Assembly: GCF_039535095.1 (NCBI RefSeq)
Contig: NZ_BAAAWN010000001.1
Location: 3,782,001-3,846,000 of the forward strand
Reading direction: 5' to 3'
Source: Arthrobacter ramosus
GTDB lineage: Bacteria; Actinomycetota; Actinomycetes; Actinomycetales; Micrococcaceae
Length of the DNA stretch: 64,000 nucleotides
Part shown: in pieces, positions 7,332 to 16,268 of the stretch
Layout: each line of letters begins with the position of its first letter
How positions within the stretch are numbered: position 1 is the first letter of the stretch
Made by a program: the position numbers and the translations under genes
The notes under the pieces: model-generated
Told to the model about the DNA's origin: nothing
The model's database searches: none
What the model saw: the letters and a program-made list of their open reading frames with translations, nothing else

Positions 7332-8156
7332 CTAAGCCGTGACGATGTCGCGCGTGGCGTGGTCGTACGTGAAGGTGATCTTGCCGCCGTCGTGGTTCAG
7401 CTCGTGGTTGGCGCCATCACGAGCGCCGAACGCACCGTAGTTCTCGTCCCACGAGCGGTTCAGCGCGATCTTGTAGGTGTAGAAACCGGCAGGCAGCGTG
7501 GCCGCGAGGGTCCACACCTTACGGCGGGAATTGAACTTCATCTGCACCTCGTCGTACTGCGGAGCCCAGTCCTCCGGCGCGCCGAGAATCGTGTTGAAGT
7601 CACCAGCGATCGCGACGGCGGACGGCTGCTCGAGTTTCTCGACGGCGGCAGTCGCTTTGGGTGCTGCAGCTTTCTTAGGCGCCGCCTTGGCGGCGGGAGC
7701 CTTTTCCGCGGCTGCTTTAGCTGCCGGTGCCTTTTCCGCAGCGGGAGCCTTCTTGGCCGCGGGCTTCCTGGCAACGGCCTTCTTGGCGGGGGCCGTGGGA
7801 AGTGGGGTATCTGCAGGGACAGGGGTACCCTCAGCCAAGGCACTGGCGAACTCGTCCGGCTTGGCGAAAGCGACCGTGGCACGAAGGCCGTCGTCGGTGA
7901 TGGTCCAGCCCGAACGGCCCTTGACCAGCCAGCCGGCCTTGACGAGCTTGGCGGTCTCAGTCGTCAGGCTCTTGTGGCCGCGTGGAATGCCTCCACTGAG
8001 CAGCTCACTCTCGCGCTCATCCAGCGGGACACGGACAATCGCCTCTGCCAGGATCTCGCCGGCATTCAACGACTTCTCGGACCACGTTCCCTCAGCCAAG
8101 ACGTCCAGGACGGTCTTGAGGCGGGCACTGCTTTTTTCGACGGTGGACTTGGCCAC
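7332..8156 (-). CDS. Winged-helix / Lys-Ala-rich linker / X25 glycan-binding-like protein
   Basis: A 274-residue protein of three parts. Residues 1-110 look like a winged helix (TAKLVKAGWLVKGRSGWTIT, DDGLRATVAF). Residues 115-175 are almost only Ala, Lys and Pro, resembling histone H1 tails. Residues 180-274 match the X25 domain of pullulanases (VAIAGDFNTILGAPEDW, GFYTYKIALNRSWDENYG). There is no signal peptide, so it acts inside the cell. I chose the GTG at 8156 because AAGGAGA lies 4 bases before it; an ATG at 8180 lies upstream of that ribosome site. The function is not established. Confidence 0.75.
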   Translation of the reverse strand: MAKSTVEKSSARLKTVLDVLAEGTWSEKSLNAGEILAEAIVRVPLDERESELLSGGIPRGHKSLTTETAKLVKAGWLVKGRSGWTITDDGLRATVAFAKPDEFASALAEGTPVPADTPLPTAPAKKAVARKPAAKKAPAAEKAPAAKAAAEKAPAAKAAPKKAAAPKATAAVEKLEQPSAVAIAGDFNTILGAPEDWAPQYDEVQMKFNSRRKVWTLAATLPAGFYTYKIALNRSWDENYGAFGARDGANHELNHDGGKITFTYDHATRDIVTA

Positions 8157-8335
8157 TGGGTCTCCTTCAACGGCGAACATTCCTTCAGCAGTCTGCCAAT
8201 GTTCTGTAAATTCTGGCGACTATTCTTGGTAAACACCGTGTGTCGTGTCCCACTATTACGGCCAAACGGCGACAAGTGATGGATGGGTCTCGGATACCGG
8301 TCGGTAGCTCGCGGTTGGGGTACTGTCTTGTCCCC

Positions 8336-9403
8336 CTACTCCCCTGAAACGTTCTCCCACTCCGAAACCTCGGCCAACAGTTCGGCCTTCCGTGCCTCGT
8401 CCGCGAACGATGAACGCACCGAGTTCGCAGCCAGGCGTGCCCGGTCGCCAACAGACAACCCGTGCACGGCGACAAGCTGCTCGAAGTTGTCGTCCACGTA
8501 GCCGCCAAAATACGCGGGATCGTCCGAGTTCACACTGACATTCAGGCCGGCTGCCAACATCGCAGGCAAAGGGTGATCGGCCAAGGTGTCCACGGCGCGC
8601 AGCCGGACATTGGACAGGGGGCACACTGTGAGGGGAACCTGCTCGGCCACCAACCGCTCCACGAGGGCCGGATCTTCCATGCACCGGATGCCGTGGTCGA
8701 TCCTCTCGGCACCGAGCAGATCGAGAGCCTCGTACACATACGAAGCGGGGCCTTCCTCGCCGGCGTGCGCGATCCGTCGCAGTCCGGCCTCCGCCGCGCG
8801 GCGGTACAGCCGTTCGAACTTCGACGGCGGATTGCCCACCTCGGCCGAGTCCAGGCCGATGCCCGCAATCGGCGCCTTCATCGCGAGAAGCTGGTCCAAA
8901 ACCTCCAGCGCAGATTCCTCGGACATGTCCCTCAGGAACGCGGCAATAAGGAGGGTCGAGACACCGAACTCGCCCACCGACGTCGCGAGCGCAGATGCAA
9001 CGCCGTTCACGCACGTCTCCAGTGCCACCCCGCGTGAGATGTGCGCCTGCGGATCCATCATGACCTCGACGTGCCGCACGCCACCCGCCGCCGCGCGTGC
9101 CAAATAGGCCCTAGTCATGTCCGCAAAATCCTGCTCGGTGCGCAACACGGCCATGTTGGCGTAGTACAGATCCAGGAATGACTGCAGATCCGTGAACTCG
9201 TACCGTGCGCGCAGCTCGTCCAAATCCGCGTACGGAAGCTCAATCGCGTTCCGTTCCGCGAGCGCGAAAATCAGCTCGGGCTGAAGCGTCCCCTCGATGT
9301 GCAGGTGCAGTTCGGCAACCGGAGGTGCCGCCGTCGTCGTCGATTCGCCAAAAGTTTCCACCCGACAAGAGTAGGACGAATACTCAACGGGCCGGACGTC
9401 CAA
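8336..9403 (-). CDS. Adenine deaminase (adenosine deaminase superfamily)
   Basis: Cytoplasmic purine salvage enzyme converting adenine to hypoxanthine and ammonia. Zinc and catalytic motifs are in place: HLHIEG near residue 33, HAGEEGPASY, ERIDHGIR, CPLSNVRL and NSDDPAYFGGY. GLDSAEVGNPPSKF is typical of bacterial/fungal adenine deaminase rather than true adenosine deaminase. The window start at 9403 gives 355 residues; a GTG at 9361 just before ETFGES would remove 14 unconserved residues. It is transcribed away from the MSMEG_6728 gene. Confidence 0.85.
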   Translation of the reverse strand: MDVRPVEYSSYSCRVETFGESTTTAAPPVAELHLHIEGTLQPELIFALAERNAIELPYADLDELRARYEFTDLQSFLDLYYANMAVLRTEQDFADMTRAYLARAAAGGVRHVEVMMDPQAHISRGVALETCVNGVASALATSVGEFGVSTLLIAAFLRDMSEESALEVLDQLLAMKAPIAGIGLDSAEVGNPPSKFERLYRRAAEAGLRRIAHAGEEGPASYVYEALDLLGAERIDHGIRCMEDPALVERLVAEQVPLTVCPLSNVRLRAVDTLADHPLPAMLAAGLNVSVNSDDPAYFGGYVDDNFEQLVAVHGLSVGDRARLAANSVRSSFADEARKAELLAEVSEWENVSGE

Positions 9404-9494
9404 CGGCGATCATCAGGCCCCCGATAACACGAGCGAGGGGAAGACCACACATCCCCAACTTGGTTCTGCGCCCTTCGACCGCCAAACTGAAAGG

Positions 9495-10400
9495 ATGCAG
9501 ACCTTCCTCCCGTTCCCCGATTTCAAGCAAAGTGCTGCCGTCTTGGACACCGCAAGGCTTGGCAAGCAGCGTGTCGAAGCACTGCAGATCCTTCGCGCAC
9601 TAGTGATCCCCGAGTTCGGCCGGCCCTCCCACCCCGCTATCCGCATGTGGATGGGCTACGTCCCCGCCCTTACTCTCTACGGCCTGGCCATGGTGGACGA
9701 ATGGGTGGCCCGCGGCAACCCGGACAACACCCGCGCCAGCATCACCGAGTTCGCACCCCAGGCAGCCCACCCGGACTATGTTTCCAGGATTCCGATGCCG
9801 CCATGGCTGGGCGACGCCGATTTCCACCTAAGCCACCGCTCCAAGCTGCTCCAGAAGGAGCCGCGCTTCTACGCCGAGCTCTTCCCTGACACTCCGAATG
9901 ACTTGGAGTACCTCTGGCCTGAGCCAAGCCACGAGTTCATTCCTGAAGACCCCTACGACGACTTCATCTGGGTGCTTCGCGCCCCGGTGGGCGACGTTGA
10001 ACCTGAGAAGATCGACAAAGTGGGGATGCCGGCAGCAGGCAAGGCCAAGGCCGCCAACAGCGACGGCGACGGCTACCAGTTCGTCTACGAGTCAGAGAAA
10101 TCCCGCCGTCCGGGCAAGACCGCCCGCAAGGCCCCGAAGCAGCTGGTGAAGAAGCCCACGCGCAACCGCCAGCGCCAGGACGAGGCGTTCCGGACGCTCC
10201 CCGGCAACACTCCTGTCCTCGTCCCCGTCGAGGGCGGCGCCAAGTTTGCCCTGGGCAAGATCCTCGGCCGGCCGATCACCCTGGAAGACGGCCGTTTCGG
10301 TCGCAACTTCGAGGTCACCAAGATCGTCGACCGCACGGACTTCGACTACCCGGCCTTGTTGCAGGATCCGCGGGCTTTCTTCCCGATCCCGGCACCGTAA
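9495..10400 (+). CDS. MSMEG_6728-family protein (pyrimidine-dimer glycosylase-like N-terminus)
   Basis: 301 residues. The N-terminal 120 residues (MQTFLPFPDFKQSAAVLD, LGKQRVEALQILRAL, HPAIRMWMGY) are the hallmark of the actinobacterial MSMEG_6728 family, distantly related to T4 endonuclease V-type pyrimidine-dimer glycosylases. Residues 180-215 are a basic, probably disordered linker (KSRRPGKTARKAPK). The C-terminal 80 residues form a small beta-rich domain. A nucleic-acid role is plausible but unproven. The gene is monocistronic and followed by a strong hairpin. Confidence 0.75.
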   Translation: MQTFLPFPDFKQSAAVLDTARLGKQRVEALQILRALVIPEFGRPSHPAIRMWMGYVPALTLYGLAMVDEWVARGNPDNTRASITEFAPQAAHPDYVSRIPMPPWLGDADFHLSHRSKLLQKEPRFYAELFPDTPNDLEYLWPEPSHEFIPEDPYDDFIWVLRAPVGDVEPEKIDKVGMPAAGKAKAANSDGDGYQFVYESEKSRRPGKTARKAPKQLVKKPTRNRQRQDEAFRTLPGNTPVLVPVEGGAKFALGKILGRPITLEDGRFGRNFEVTKIVDRTDFDYPALLQDPRAFFPIPAP

Positions 10401-10418
10401 CGGCTCGAGCTAGACGCG

Positions 10419-10472
10419 AACGACGGCGGCGCTCCGGTTCCTAAGGAAAGGAACCCGGGTGCCGCCGTCGTT
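10419..10472. terminator. Bidirectional terminator between convergent genes
   Basis: AACGACGGCGGC (10419-10430) pairs with GCCGCCGTCGTT (10461-10472). A second imperfect stem (CCGGTTC/GAACCCGG) lies inside. It ends both the rightward 301-residue gene and the leftward small membrane protein. Confidence 0.75.
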
Positions 10473-10485
10473 TAACCGTTTCCGG

Positions 10486-10668
10486 CTACTTGTTCTGCCG
10501 ACGGACGAGCGCCCGAATAACCAAGATCTCGTAGGCCACCAAGGCGACGACCCAAATGTAGTCATACCAGCGGGCGTCGAATCGAACGAGCAACGCCAGC
10601 AGCCCAAGCGCTGCAACCAACTGGGTCGTGATGATGGCCAACCAAGGCGTGGTTTTCACCTTATCCAC
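10486..10668 (-). CDS. Small two-helix membrane protein
   Basis: 60 residues with two predicted membrane helices (about 9-28 and 34-52) and a basic tail (RALVRRQNK), so the C-terminus is probably cytoplasmic. There is no recognised domain. The GTG at 10668 has only a weak ribosome site; a second GTG three codons on is possible. It converges on the MSMEG_6728 gene with a shared terminator. Confidence 0.55.
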   Translation of the reverse strand: MDKVKTTPWLAIITTQLVAALGLLALLVRFDARWYDYIWVVALVAYEILVIRALVRRQNK

Positions 10669-11097
10669 AGGAAATGATCACCCCTCCTGCCGAGAAAAGG
10701 ACACGTAGGCGGCGCACGCTTCGTATTTTCTTCCCAATGCCCATTTCTCTCCCCTTTGAGTTGTAGCGAGTGAGTGACAATCGTAAGTTGCATTTGTTAG
10801 ACGAAAGTTGCGACTAGGTGCTGATAGCGCCGAATTGAGTGTTGTCTGGCGGCAAAATGAGTGTTCTTGCTTGGGGCGAATGAGTAGTTTCATCGAAGAT
10901 GGCGGTTAGGCCCTTTGGTGAAGACGGCTCGGCGTGCGCATTCGAACCATGCTCCCCCTGGCACAAGCTAACGCTGCTGATCTTCTACATGGTGCTATTC
11001 AAAGCGCTTTGCTCGAAATCGTGGGTGCAGGCCCTTCGCTGCGTTCCAGAACTCAGCTGTCGGCCTGCACCCACGTAATGCCTAAAAAGTGGCGCGA
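10669..11097. other. Intergenic region without a convincing gene
   Basis: 429 bases. The one open stretch (10678-10893, leftward, 71 codons) has no ribosome site or domain and is rejected. The region holds a decayed tandem repeat of about 22 bases around TGAGTGTT (10830-10890) and the palindrome at 11020-11075, which sits just beyond the stop of tex. Confidence 0.6.
11020..11075. repeat. Palindromic repeat, family B (copy 1)
   Basis: CGTGGGTGCAGGCC (11020-11033) pairs perfectly with 11062-11075. An inner weaker stem GCTGCGTTC/GAACTCAG lies in the loop. The same two-stem design and outer sequence recur at 50775-50843. It lies just downstream of tex and may act as its terminator. Confidence 0.7.
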
Positions 11098-13521
11098 TTA
11101 CTTCCCCAGCCCGGCCCTCCGGAGGGCTTCCGCCATGGCCGTGTTGACCGGCGCCTGGGGAGCCGCCTTCGCGGGAACCGCCTTCGCAGGAACCGCATTG
11201 CGAGCGGGCGCACCCTTAGCAGGAACCGCCTTCGCGCGCTGTCCAGCCGGCGCTGCCGGGCCTCGCTCACGCCCGCCGCCTCGCGAACCGGACCCGCCCG
11301 CGGTGCCGGGTTCGTCGTCGAGCCTGAGGGTGAGCGAAATCCGCTTCCGCTCCGGATCCGCCTCGAGGACCTTCACCCGCACGACCTGTCCGGATTTCAC
11401 GATCTCGCGGGGATCGGACACGAACTTGTTGGCCAGCGCGGACACGTGGACCAGGCCGTCCTGGTGCACTCCGACATCCACGAAAGCCCCGAACGCCGCC
11501 ACATTGGTGACAGTGCCTTCCAGGATCATGCCGGGCTTGAGGTCGGAGATCTTCTCGATGCCTTCGGAGAACGTTGCCGCGGCGAATGCCGGACGGGGGT
11601 CACGGCCCGGCTTTTCGAGCTCGGACATGATGTCGCGCACGGTGGGCAGGCCGAACGTCCCATCCACGAACGCTTGCGGATCCAGGGAGGACATGGCAGC
11701 TCCACGGGCAGCAGCCACGATCTTCCGAGCCACCGAATACGCCTCCGGGTGGACGCTGGACGCGTCGAGCGGTTCGGCTCCCCCGGTGATCCGCAGGAAG
11801 CCCGCGCACTGCTCAAAAGCCTTGGCACCCAGCCGCGGCACCTTCTTGAGGTCGGCCCGCTTAGCGAAGGGGCCGTTCTCGTTGCGGTACGCCACAATGT
11901 TTTCGCTCAGGAGCGGCCCGACGCCGGCCACCCGGGCCAGCAGCGCGGGCGACGCCGTGTTCACGTCCACGCCCACCGCGTTCACGCAGTCCTCGACGAC
12001 GGCGTCCAGCGAACGGTCGAGCTTGGCAGCCGTGACATCGTGCTGGTACTGCCCCACGCCGATCGACTTCGGTTCGATCTTCACCAATTCAGCCAGCGGA
12101 TCCTGCAAGCGTCGGGCGATCGAAACTGCCCCGCGCAAGGACACGTCCATGCCGGGCAGTTCCGCGGCCGCGAGCGCAGACGCCGAGTACACGGACGCAC
12201 CTGCCTCGGAGACCACGAGTTTCTGCAGCGTCGGCCCGCCGGATGCTGCCAGCGACTTGATGAGCTGCACGGCGAGCTTGTCCGTTTCGCGCGACGCCGT
12301 GCCGTTGCCGATCGCCACGAGCTCGACGCCGTGCTGCCGCGCCAGGCGCTCCAGCGTCACCAAGGCCTCGTCCCACTTCTTTGCCGGGGCGTGGGGATAG
12401 ACGGTATCGGTGGCCACGACCTTGCCGGTGCCATCGACGACAGCCACCTTCACACCCGTGCGCAGTCCCGGGTCCAGGCCCAGCGTGGCGCGGTTTCCGG
12501 CGGGAGCGGCGAGGAGCACGTCGCGGAGGTTGGCGGCGAACACCCGGACGGCTTCATCCTCGGCCTGCGCGAACATGCGGCCGCGCAGATCATTGCTCAA
12601 ACGGTCAAGGATGCGCGAGCGCCAGGCGATCTGGGCGGTCTGCACAAGCCACGAATCGGCGGGTCGGCCACGCTCGGCGACCCCGAGGCACTTGGCCACG
12701 GCGTTCTCGTACCGGCCGCGCGCGGCGGCCAGGGCGTCGTCGTCGGCTGGTTCTGCCTCGGCGAGATCAAGCTCAAGGACGCCGTCGTTCTCGCCGCGCA
12801 AGAGCGCGAGCACGCGGTGGCCGGGCATGCCGGAAGGCACCTGGGAGAACTCGAAGTAGTCCTTGAACTTCTGCCCCTCGGTTTCCTGGCCCTTTTTCAC
12901 GCGCGAAACCATCCGCCCTTGCGTCCACAACCGCTCGCGCAGCGTTTCGGCGAGATCGGGGTCCTGGGATACCCGCTCCACGAGGATCGAGCGGGCGCCG
13001 GCGAGCGCCGCGGAGGCGTCGTCGATGGAGTGCTCGGCGTTCAGGTACTTGGCGGCCTCACCCTCGGGTTCGAGCTGCGGGTTCGCGAGAAGCGCATCGG
13101 CGAGCGGCTCGAGGCCGGCCTCGCGGGCGATCTGCGCTTTGGTGCGACGCTTTGATTTGAAGGGCAGATAGATGTCTTCGAGCCGGGACTTGGTATCGGC
13201 CCCGACGACGGCGGCCTCCAGTTCCGGAGTCAGCTTGCCTTGCGCGGCAATCGCCTCAAGGACCGTTCGACGGCGGTCCTCCAGGTCGCGCAGGTACCGG
13301 AGCCGTTCCTCGAGCTCGCGCAGCTGGGTGTCATCGAGCGTCCCGGTGACTTCCTTGCGGTACCGGGCGATAAACGGGACGGTGGATCCGGCGTCGAGCA
13401 AGTCAACCGCGGCCTTGACCTGCCAGGACTTCACACCGAGCTCTTCGGCGATCAGTGCATGGATGGCGGCGTCTGCTGACTGGTGCTGTGCTGACTGGTT
13501 TTGGGGAAGATGGGTCACCAT
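11098..13521 (-). CDS. tex: Tex-family transcription accessory protein (S1 RNA-binding)
   Basis: 807 residues from the ATG at 13521, which precedes THLPQNQSAQ; a longer reading adds 18 unconserved residues. Order: N-terminal helical HTH region (ELGVKSWQVKAAVDLLDAG), YqgF/RNase H-like fold (TLGLDPGLRTGVKVAVVDG), tandem helix-hairpin-helix (NTASPALLARVAGVGPLLS), and an S1 domain at about 625-695 (GTVTNVAAFGAFVDVGVHQDG). A Lys/Ala/Arg-rich tail follows, longer than in most Tex proteins. Tex binds nucleic acid and influences transcription and stress tolerance; its exact role here cannot be read from sequence. Confidence 0.93.
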   Translation of the reverse strand: MVTHLPQNQSAQHQSADAAIHALIAEELGVKSWQVKAAVDLLDAGSTVPFIARYRKEVTGTLDDTQLRELEERLRYLRDLEDRRRTVLEAIAAQGKLTPELEAAVVGADTKSRLEDIYLPFKSKRRTKAQIAREAGLEPLADALLANPQLEPEGEAAKYLNAEHSIDDASAALAGARSILVERVSQDPDLAETLRERLWTQGRMVSRVKKGQETEGQKFKDYFEFSQVPSGMPGHRVLALLRGENDGVLELDLAEAEPADDDALAAARGRYENAVAKCLGVAERGRPADSWLVQTAQIAWRSRILDRLSNDLRGRMFAQAEDEAVRVFAANLRDVLLAAPAGNRATLGLDPGLRTGVKVAVVDGTGKVVATDTVYPHAPAKKWDEALVTLERLARQHGVELVAIGNGTASRETDKLAVQLIKSLAASGGPTLQKLVVSEAGASVYSASALAAAELPGMDVSLRGAVSIARRLQDPLAELVKIEPKSIGVGQYQHDVTAAKLDRSLDAVVEDCVNAVGVDVNTASPALLARVAGVGPLLSENIVAYRNENGPFAKRADLKKVPRLGAKAFEQCAGFLRITGGAEPLDASSVHPEAYSVARKIVAAARGAAMSSLDPQAFVDGTFGLPTVRDIMSELEKPGRDPRPAFAAATFSEGIEKISDLKPGMILEGTVTNVAAFGAFVDVGVHQDGLVHVSALANKFVSDPREIVKSGQVVRVKVLEADPERKRISLTLRLDDEPGTAGGSGSRGGGRERGPAAPAGQRAKAVPAKGAPARNAVPAKAVPAKAAPQAPVNTAMAEALRRAGLGK

Positions 13522-13629
13522 GACATTTTGCCTTACGGGTTCGCCGTGGCTAAAGACGGCGCGGAATACCCACATATGGAAGCGCCACGGCCGGCGGGCC
13601 GTGACGCTTGATGGGTGCGAAAGTTGCGG

Positions 13630-14067
13630 TTAGCCCAGTTGCGCCATGGGGGTCCTGGCGGAGATGTGCTCCACCAATTCACCTACGCGCTCCTCGGTGT
13701 AGTTGCGGGCGATGTCGCCCTGGCTGATGATGCCCACCAACTTGTGGTCGGTGATGACCGGAAGGCGCCGGATCTGGTGCTTTTCCATCAGGTCGATGGC
13801 GGCATCGACGCTGGCATCTGCATCGATCCAGATCGGCGTGCCCTGGGCGAGATCTGCCGCGGTCAGCCGGTCAGCATCCAGTCCCTCAGCAACGCACTTG
13901 ACCACAATGTCGCGGTCAGTGATGAATCCTTTGAGTTTTCCATCGTTGCCGCAGATCGGCAGCGAACCGACGTCCAGATCGCGCATCAGGACAGCCGCGT
14001 CACGCAGCGACTGCTCTTCCTTGACGCACTGGGCATTGGTGGACATGAATTCGCGCACAACACTCAT
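13630..14067 (-). CDS. Two-CBS-domain protein
   Basis: 145 residues made of two CBS motifs (about 8-60 and 75-130: GSLPICGNDGKLKGFITDRD; RRLPVITDHKLVGIISQGD). CBS pairs bind adenine nucleotides and act as energy or redox sensors. As a stand-alone protein the partner is unknown. It resembles hypoxia/stress-induced CBS proteins of actinobacteria. AGGAGG before the ATG supports the start. Confidence 0.9.
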   Translation of the reverse strand: MSVVREFMSTNAQCVKEEQSLRDAAVLMRDLDVGSLPICGNDGKLKGFITDRDIVVKCVAEGLDADRLTAADLAQGTPIWIDADASVDAAIDLMEKHQIRRLPVITDHKLVGIISQGDIARNYTEERVGELVEHISARTPMAQLG

Positions 14068-14179
14068 GAGTCCTCCTTGATCGATTGGGTATCGACGCGG
14101 ACCCCCGGCACCGACGCCGATGCTGTCAGCCTACGCTTGGGCTTTGGCTGTGGCCAGATGCTGTTTGCTCCCGCCGGAT

Positions 14180-14638
14180 TTACTCGGCGATGTCCTCGGC
14201 CCACAGTTCCGGATTCTCTTCCTGGAACGTGCGCATCATGTCCACGCACCGCTGGTCATCGAGGACCACCACCTCCACGCCCCTGGACCGCAGCAGCTCG
14301 AATTCGCCGTCGAAGGTGCGGGCCTCCCCCACCACCACACGCGGGATTTTGAACTGGATGATGGTGCCCGTGCACATGGCACACGGCGCGAGGGTCGTAT
14401 AGAGGGTTGTGTCCCGGTAGCTCTTCTGCCGGCCCGCTGCGCGGAGAGCCGACATTTCTCCGTGCGCGATGGGATCGCCGTTTTGGACGCGTTCGTTGTG
14501 CCCGCTCGCGATCACCACGCCACCACGCGCGAGTGCTGCGCCGATGGGAATGCCGCCTTCGCGAAGGCCCTTTTGGGCTGCCTGGTACGCGGCTTCGAAG
14601 GCGGGGTCTTGGGAGGTTGGGGCGTCTGACGGGGTCAT
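14180..14638 (-). CDS. Cytosine deaminase of the yeast (FCY1) type / nucleoside deaminase
   Basis: 152 residues of the cytidine/deoxycytidylate deaminase fold. Zinc site: HGE near residue 59 and PCAMC near residue 88. The rest follows yeast cytosine deaminase closely, including IPRVVVGEA and the C-terminal helix EENPELWAEDIAE, which differs from guanine deaminases and TadA. The likely reaction is cytosine to uracil and ammonia. It is divergent from the GntR gene at 14718, and no uracil gene is adjacent. A related substrate such as a pyrimidine antimetabolite or creatinine-like compound is possible. Confidence 0.75.
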   Translation of the reverse strand: MTPSDAPTSQDPAFEAAYQAAQKGLREGGIPIGAALARGGVVIASGHNERVQNGDPIAHGEMSALRAAGRQKSYRDTTLYTTLAPCAMCTGTIIQFKIPRVVVGEARTFDGEFELLRSRGVEVVVLDDQRCVDMMRTFQEENPELWAEDIAE

Positions 14639-14692
14639 TCGGAGCCTGCTTTCCGGGTAGTGGGGATCTTCCGCTACTTGTTCTATAACTTA

Positions 14693-14698
14693 TATAAT
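14693..14698 (+). promoter_or_regulatory. Candidate -10 box for the gntR-DUF1648 operon
   Basis: TATAAT lies 20 bases before the ATG at 14718, in a short AT-rich stretch with partial dyad symmetry (TATAACTTATATA) that could also be the regulator's operator. No clear -35 is visible. Confidence 0.4.
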
Positions 14699-14717
14699 AA
14701 AGACGGAGGTGTGAGGG

Positions 14718-15110
14718 ATGATCCTCAACATAGACCTAGCCAGCGACGTGCCGATCTACCAGCAGCTGCGGGACCAGATCGTGGAGGCGATCGCCGACGG
14801 CGTGCTGGCCGAGGGCAGCTCGTTGCCGGCCACCAGGACGCTCGCCGCGGACTTCGGGATCAATTTCCACACCGTGAACAAAGCCTATGACCTGTTGCGC
14901 CAGCAAGGCCTGATCCAGCTCAACCGAAAGACCGGCGCGGTGGTGACCCCGATGGTCGCGGACCCGCCGTTCGGCGCGGAATGGGCCGGGAGGGCACGGA
15001 CCCTGCTGGCCGAAGCCGTCGCGAGGGGACTATCGGCCGACGAAGTTCTCAAGTCCTGCCGGTCGATACTCGATTCATTTGGAACCACGCAGCCAGAGGA
15101 AACACCATGA
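14718..15110 (+). CDS. GntR-family regulator, YtrA-like
   Basis: 130 residues. A winged helix fills residues 1-75 (PIYQQLRDQIVEAIADGVL, LPATRTLAADFGINFHTVNKAYDLL) followed by only about 50 helical residues, the short effector part typical of the YtrA subfamily. These regulators usually sit in front of a membrane system and repress it. A strong GGAGG precedes the ATG. The stop overlaps the next start (ATGA), so the membrane protein is its likely partner. Confidence 0.88.
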   Translation: MILNIDLASDVPIYQQLRDQIVEAIADGVLAEGSSLPATRTLAADFGINFHTVNKAYDLLRQQGLIQLNRKTGAVVTPMVADPPFGAEWAGRARTLLAEAVARGLSADEVLKSCRSILDSFGTTQPEETP

Positions 15111-16192
15111 CCGTTGCCATTGTCCTGAGCTCCGCGTTGGCGGCACTGGTGCTCGCCATCGCGCTGGTCCTGCCCGCGATCAACAGCCCGACGGTTCCCT
15201 TCGGGGTCCGCGTACCGGCCCAGCGTGCCGACGACCCGACCGTTGTCAGGCAGACCCGCATCTATCGTTGGAGGGTTCTCCTGAGCGGGATCGTCGCCAT
15301 CGGGGTCTGCCTTGCCATTTACGGAATGACAGGCGAAACGTTGCTACTGCCGCTCTCGGTGCTGGTGCTCGTCGGCTTCTGGTACGGCTGCTTCTTCCTG
15401 GCCAACCACGAAATCCGGGCCGCCAAGGCCGCCGGAGGTTGGTATGAGGGCGTGCACCAAGTCATCGCGGTGGACACCGAATTGCGGACCGATCCACCGC
15501 GTTTTCCCTGGCTCTGGCTGGCGCCGGCGTTGATCATCACTATCGCCACTGTTGTGATCGGCGTGATCAGCTACCCGTCCATGCCCGATGTGCTCGCGGT
15601 GCACTACGGTGCGAAAGGCATGCCCAACCGATTGGCCGCCAAATCGATCGGCACCGCCTTTTCGCTGGTATTCGTGCAAATCGGCGTGACCGCACTGCTC
15701 GTGGGTATCGCGGCGGCGATCCTCTTCCGCAGCCGGCCCGACATCGACCCGGCGCACCCGGCAGGCTCCGCGCACTGGCACCGCCGCTATATGTTGCTGG
15801 GTGCCAAAGCACTCCTCGGATTGCTCGCGATGATCGACCTGGCGATGCTGGGATCATCGTTGCTGATGTGGACGGGAACGGTCACGCCGTGGGCGCCGCT
15901 CGTGGTCGCGCTCCCGATCCTGGCCGCCGTCGCGGTAGCAGTCGTTGTCTTCGCCAGGAACAACCGCGCACGGGACGAGGGCGAGGAGGACACCGGACTG
16001 ACCCACCGGGAGGACGACCAATACTGGCGGAGCGGCTTGTTCTACGTCAACCGCGAAGACCACGCGCTGATGGTTCCGCGCCGCTTCGGTCTGGGATGGA
16101 CCCTCAACTTCGGCAATCCAAGGGCAGCGATGCTCCTGGCCGGCGTGGTCGCGCTGATCGGCCTGGTGATCACTCTCCGTCTCGGCGGCTGA
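15107..16192 (+). CDS. DUF1648 / DUF5808 multi-pass membrane protein
   Basis: 361 residues from the ATG at 15107, which overlaps the gntR stop. About eight membrane helices are visible. The DUF1648 signature PDVLAVHYGAKGMPNRLAAK lies near residue 160. The C-terminal YWRSGLFYVNREDHALMVPR followed by a last helix matches DUF5808. DUF1648 also occurs in the SdpI immunity/signalling protein, and a GntR regulator is a common neighbour. Coupling suggests control of its own operon or a role in sensing envelope stress; substrate unknown. Confidence 0.8.
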   Translation: MTVAIVLSSALAALVLAIALVLPAINSPTVPFGVRVPAQRADDPTVVRQTRIYRWRVLLSGIVAIGVCLAIYGMTGETLLLPLSVLVLVGFWYGCFFLANHEIRAAKAAGGWYEGVHQVIAVDTELRTDPPRFPWLWLAPALIITIATVVIGVISYPSMPDVLAVHYGAKGMPNRLAAKSIGTAFSLVFVQIGVTALLVGIAAAILFRSRPDIDPAHPAGSAHWHRRYMLLGAKALLGLLAMIDLAMLGSSLLMWTGTVTPWAPLVVALPILAAVAVAVVVFARNNRARDEGEEDTGLTHREDDQYWRSGLFYVNREDHALMVPRRFGLGWTLNFGNPRAAMLLAGVVALIGLVITLRLGG

Positions 16193-16268
16193 GTCCCTCT
16201 GCCAGGCTGCCTTACTGTCGGAGCGCACTGATAGCTTGGCTTCATCAGCTCAACGGTCTGGGGGCACG

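Noticed and set aside
10678..10893. Leftward 71-codon frame before the small membrane protein
   Set aside because: No ribosome site, no domain and unusual composition; most likely non-coding.
11089..13155. Rightward 688-codon frame opposite tex
   Set aside because: Antisense shadow of tex with no family resemblance and no ribosome site; Tex motifs are complete on the other strand.
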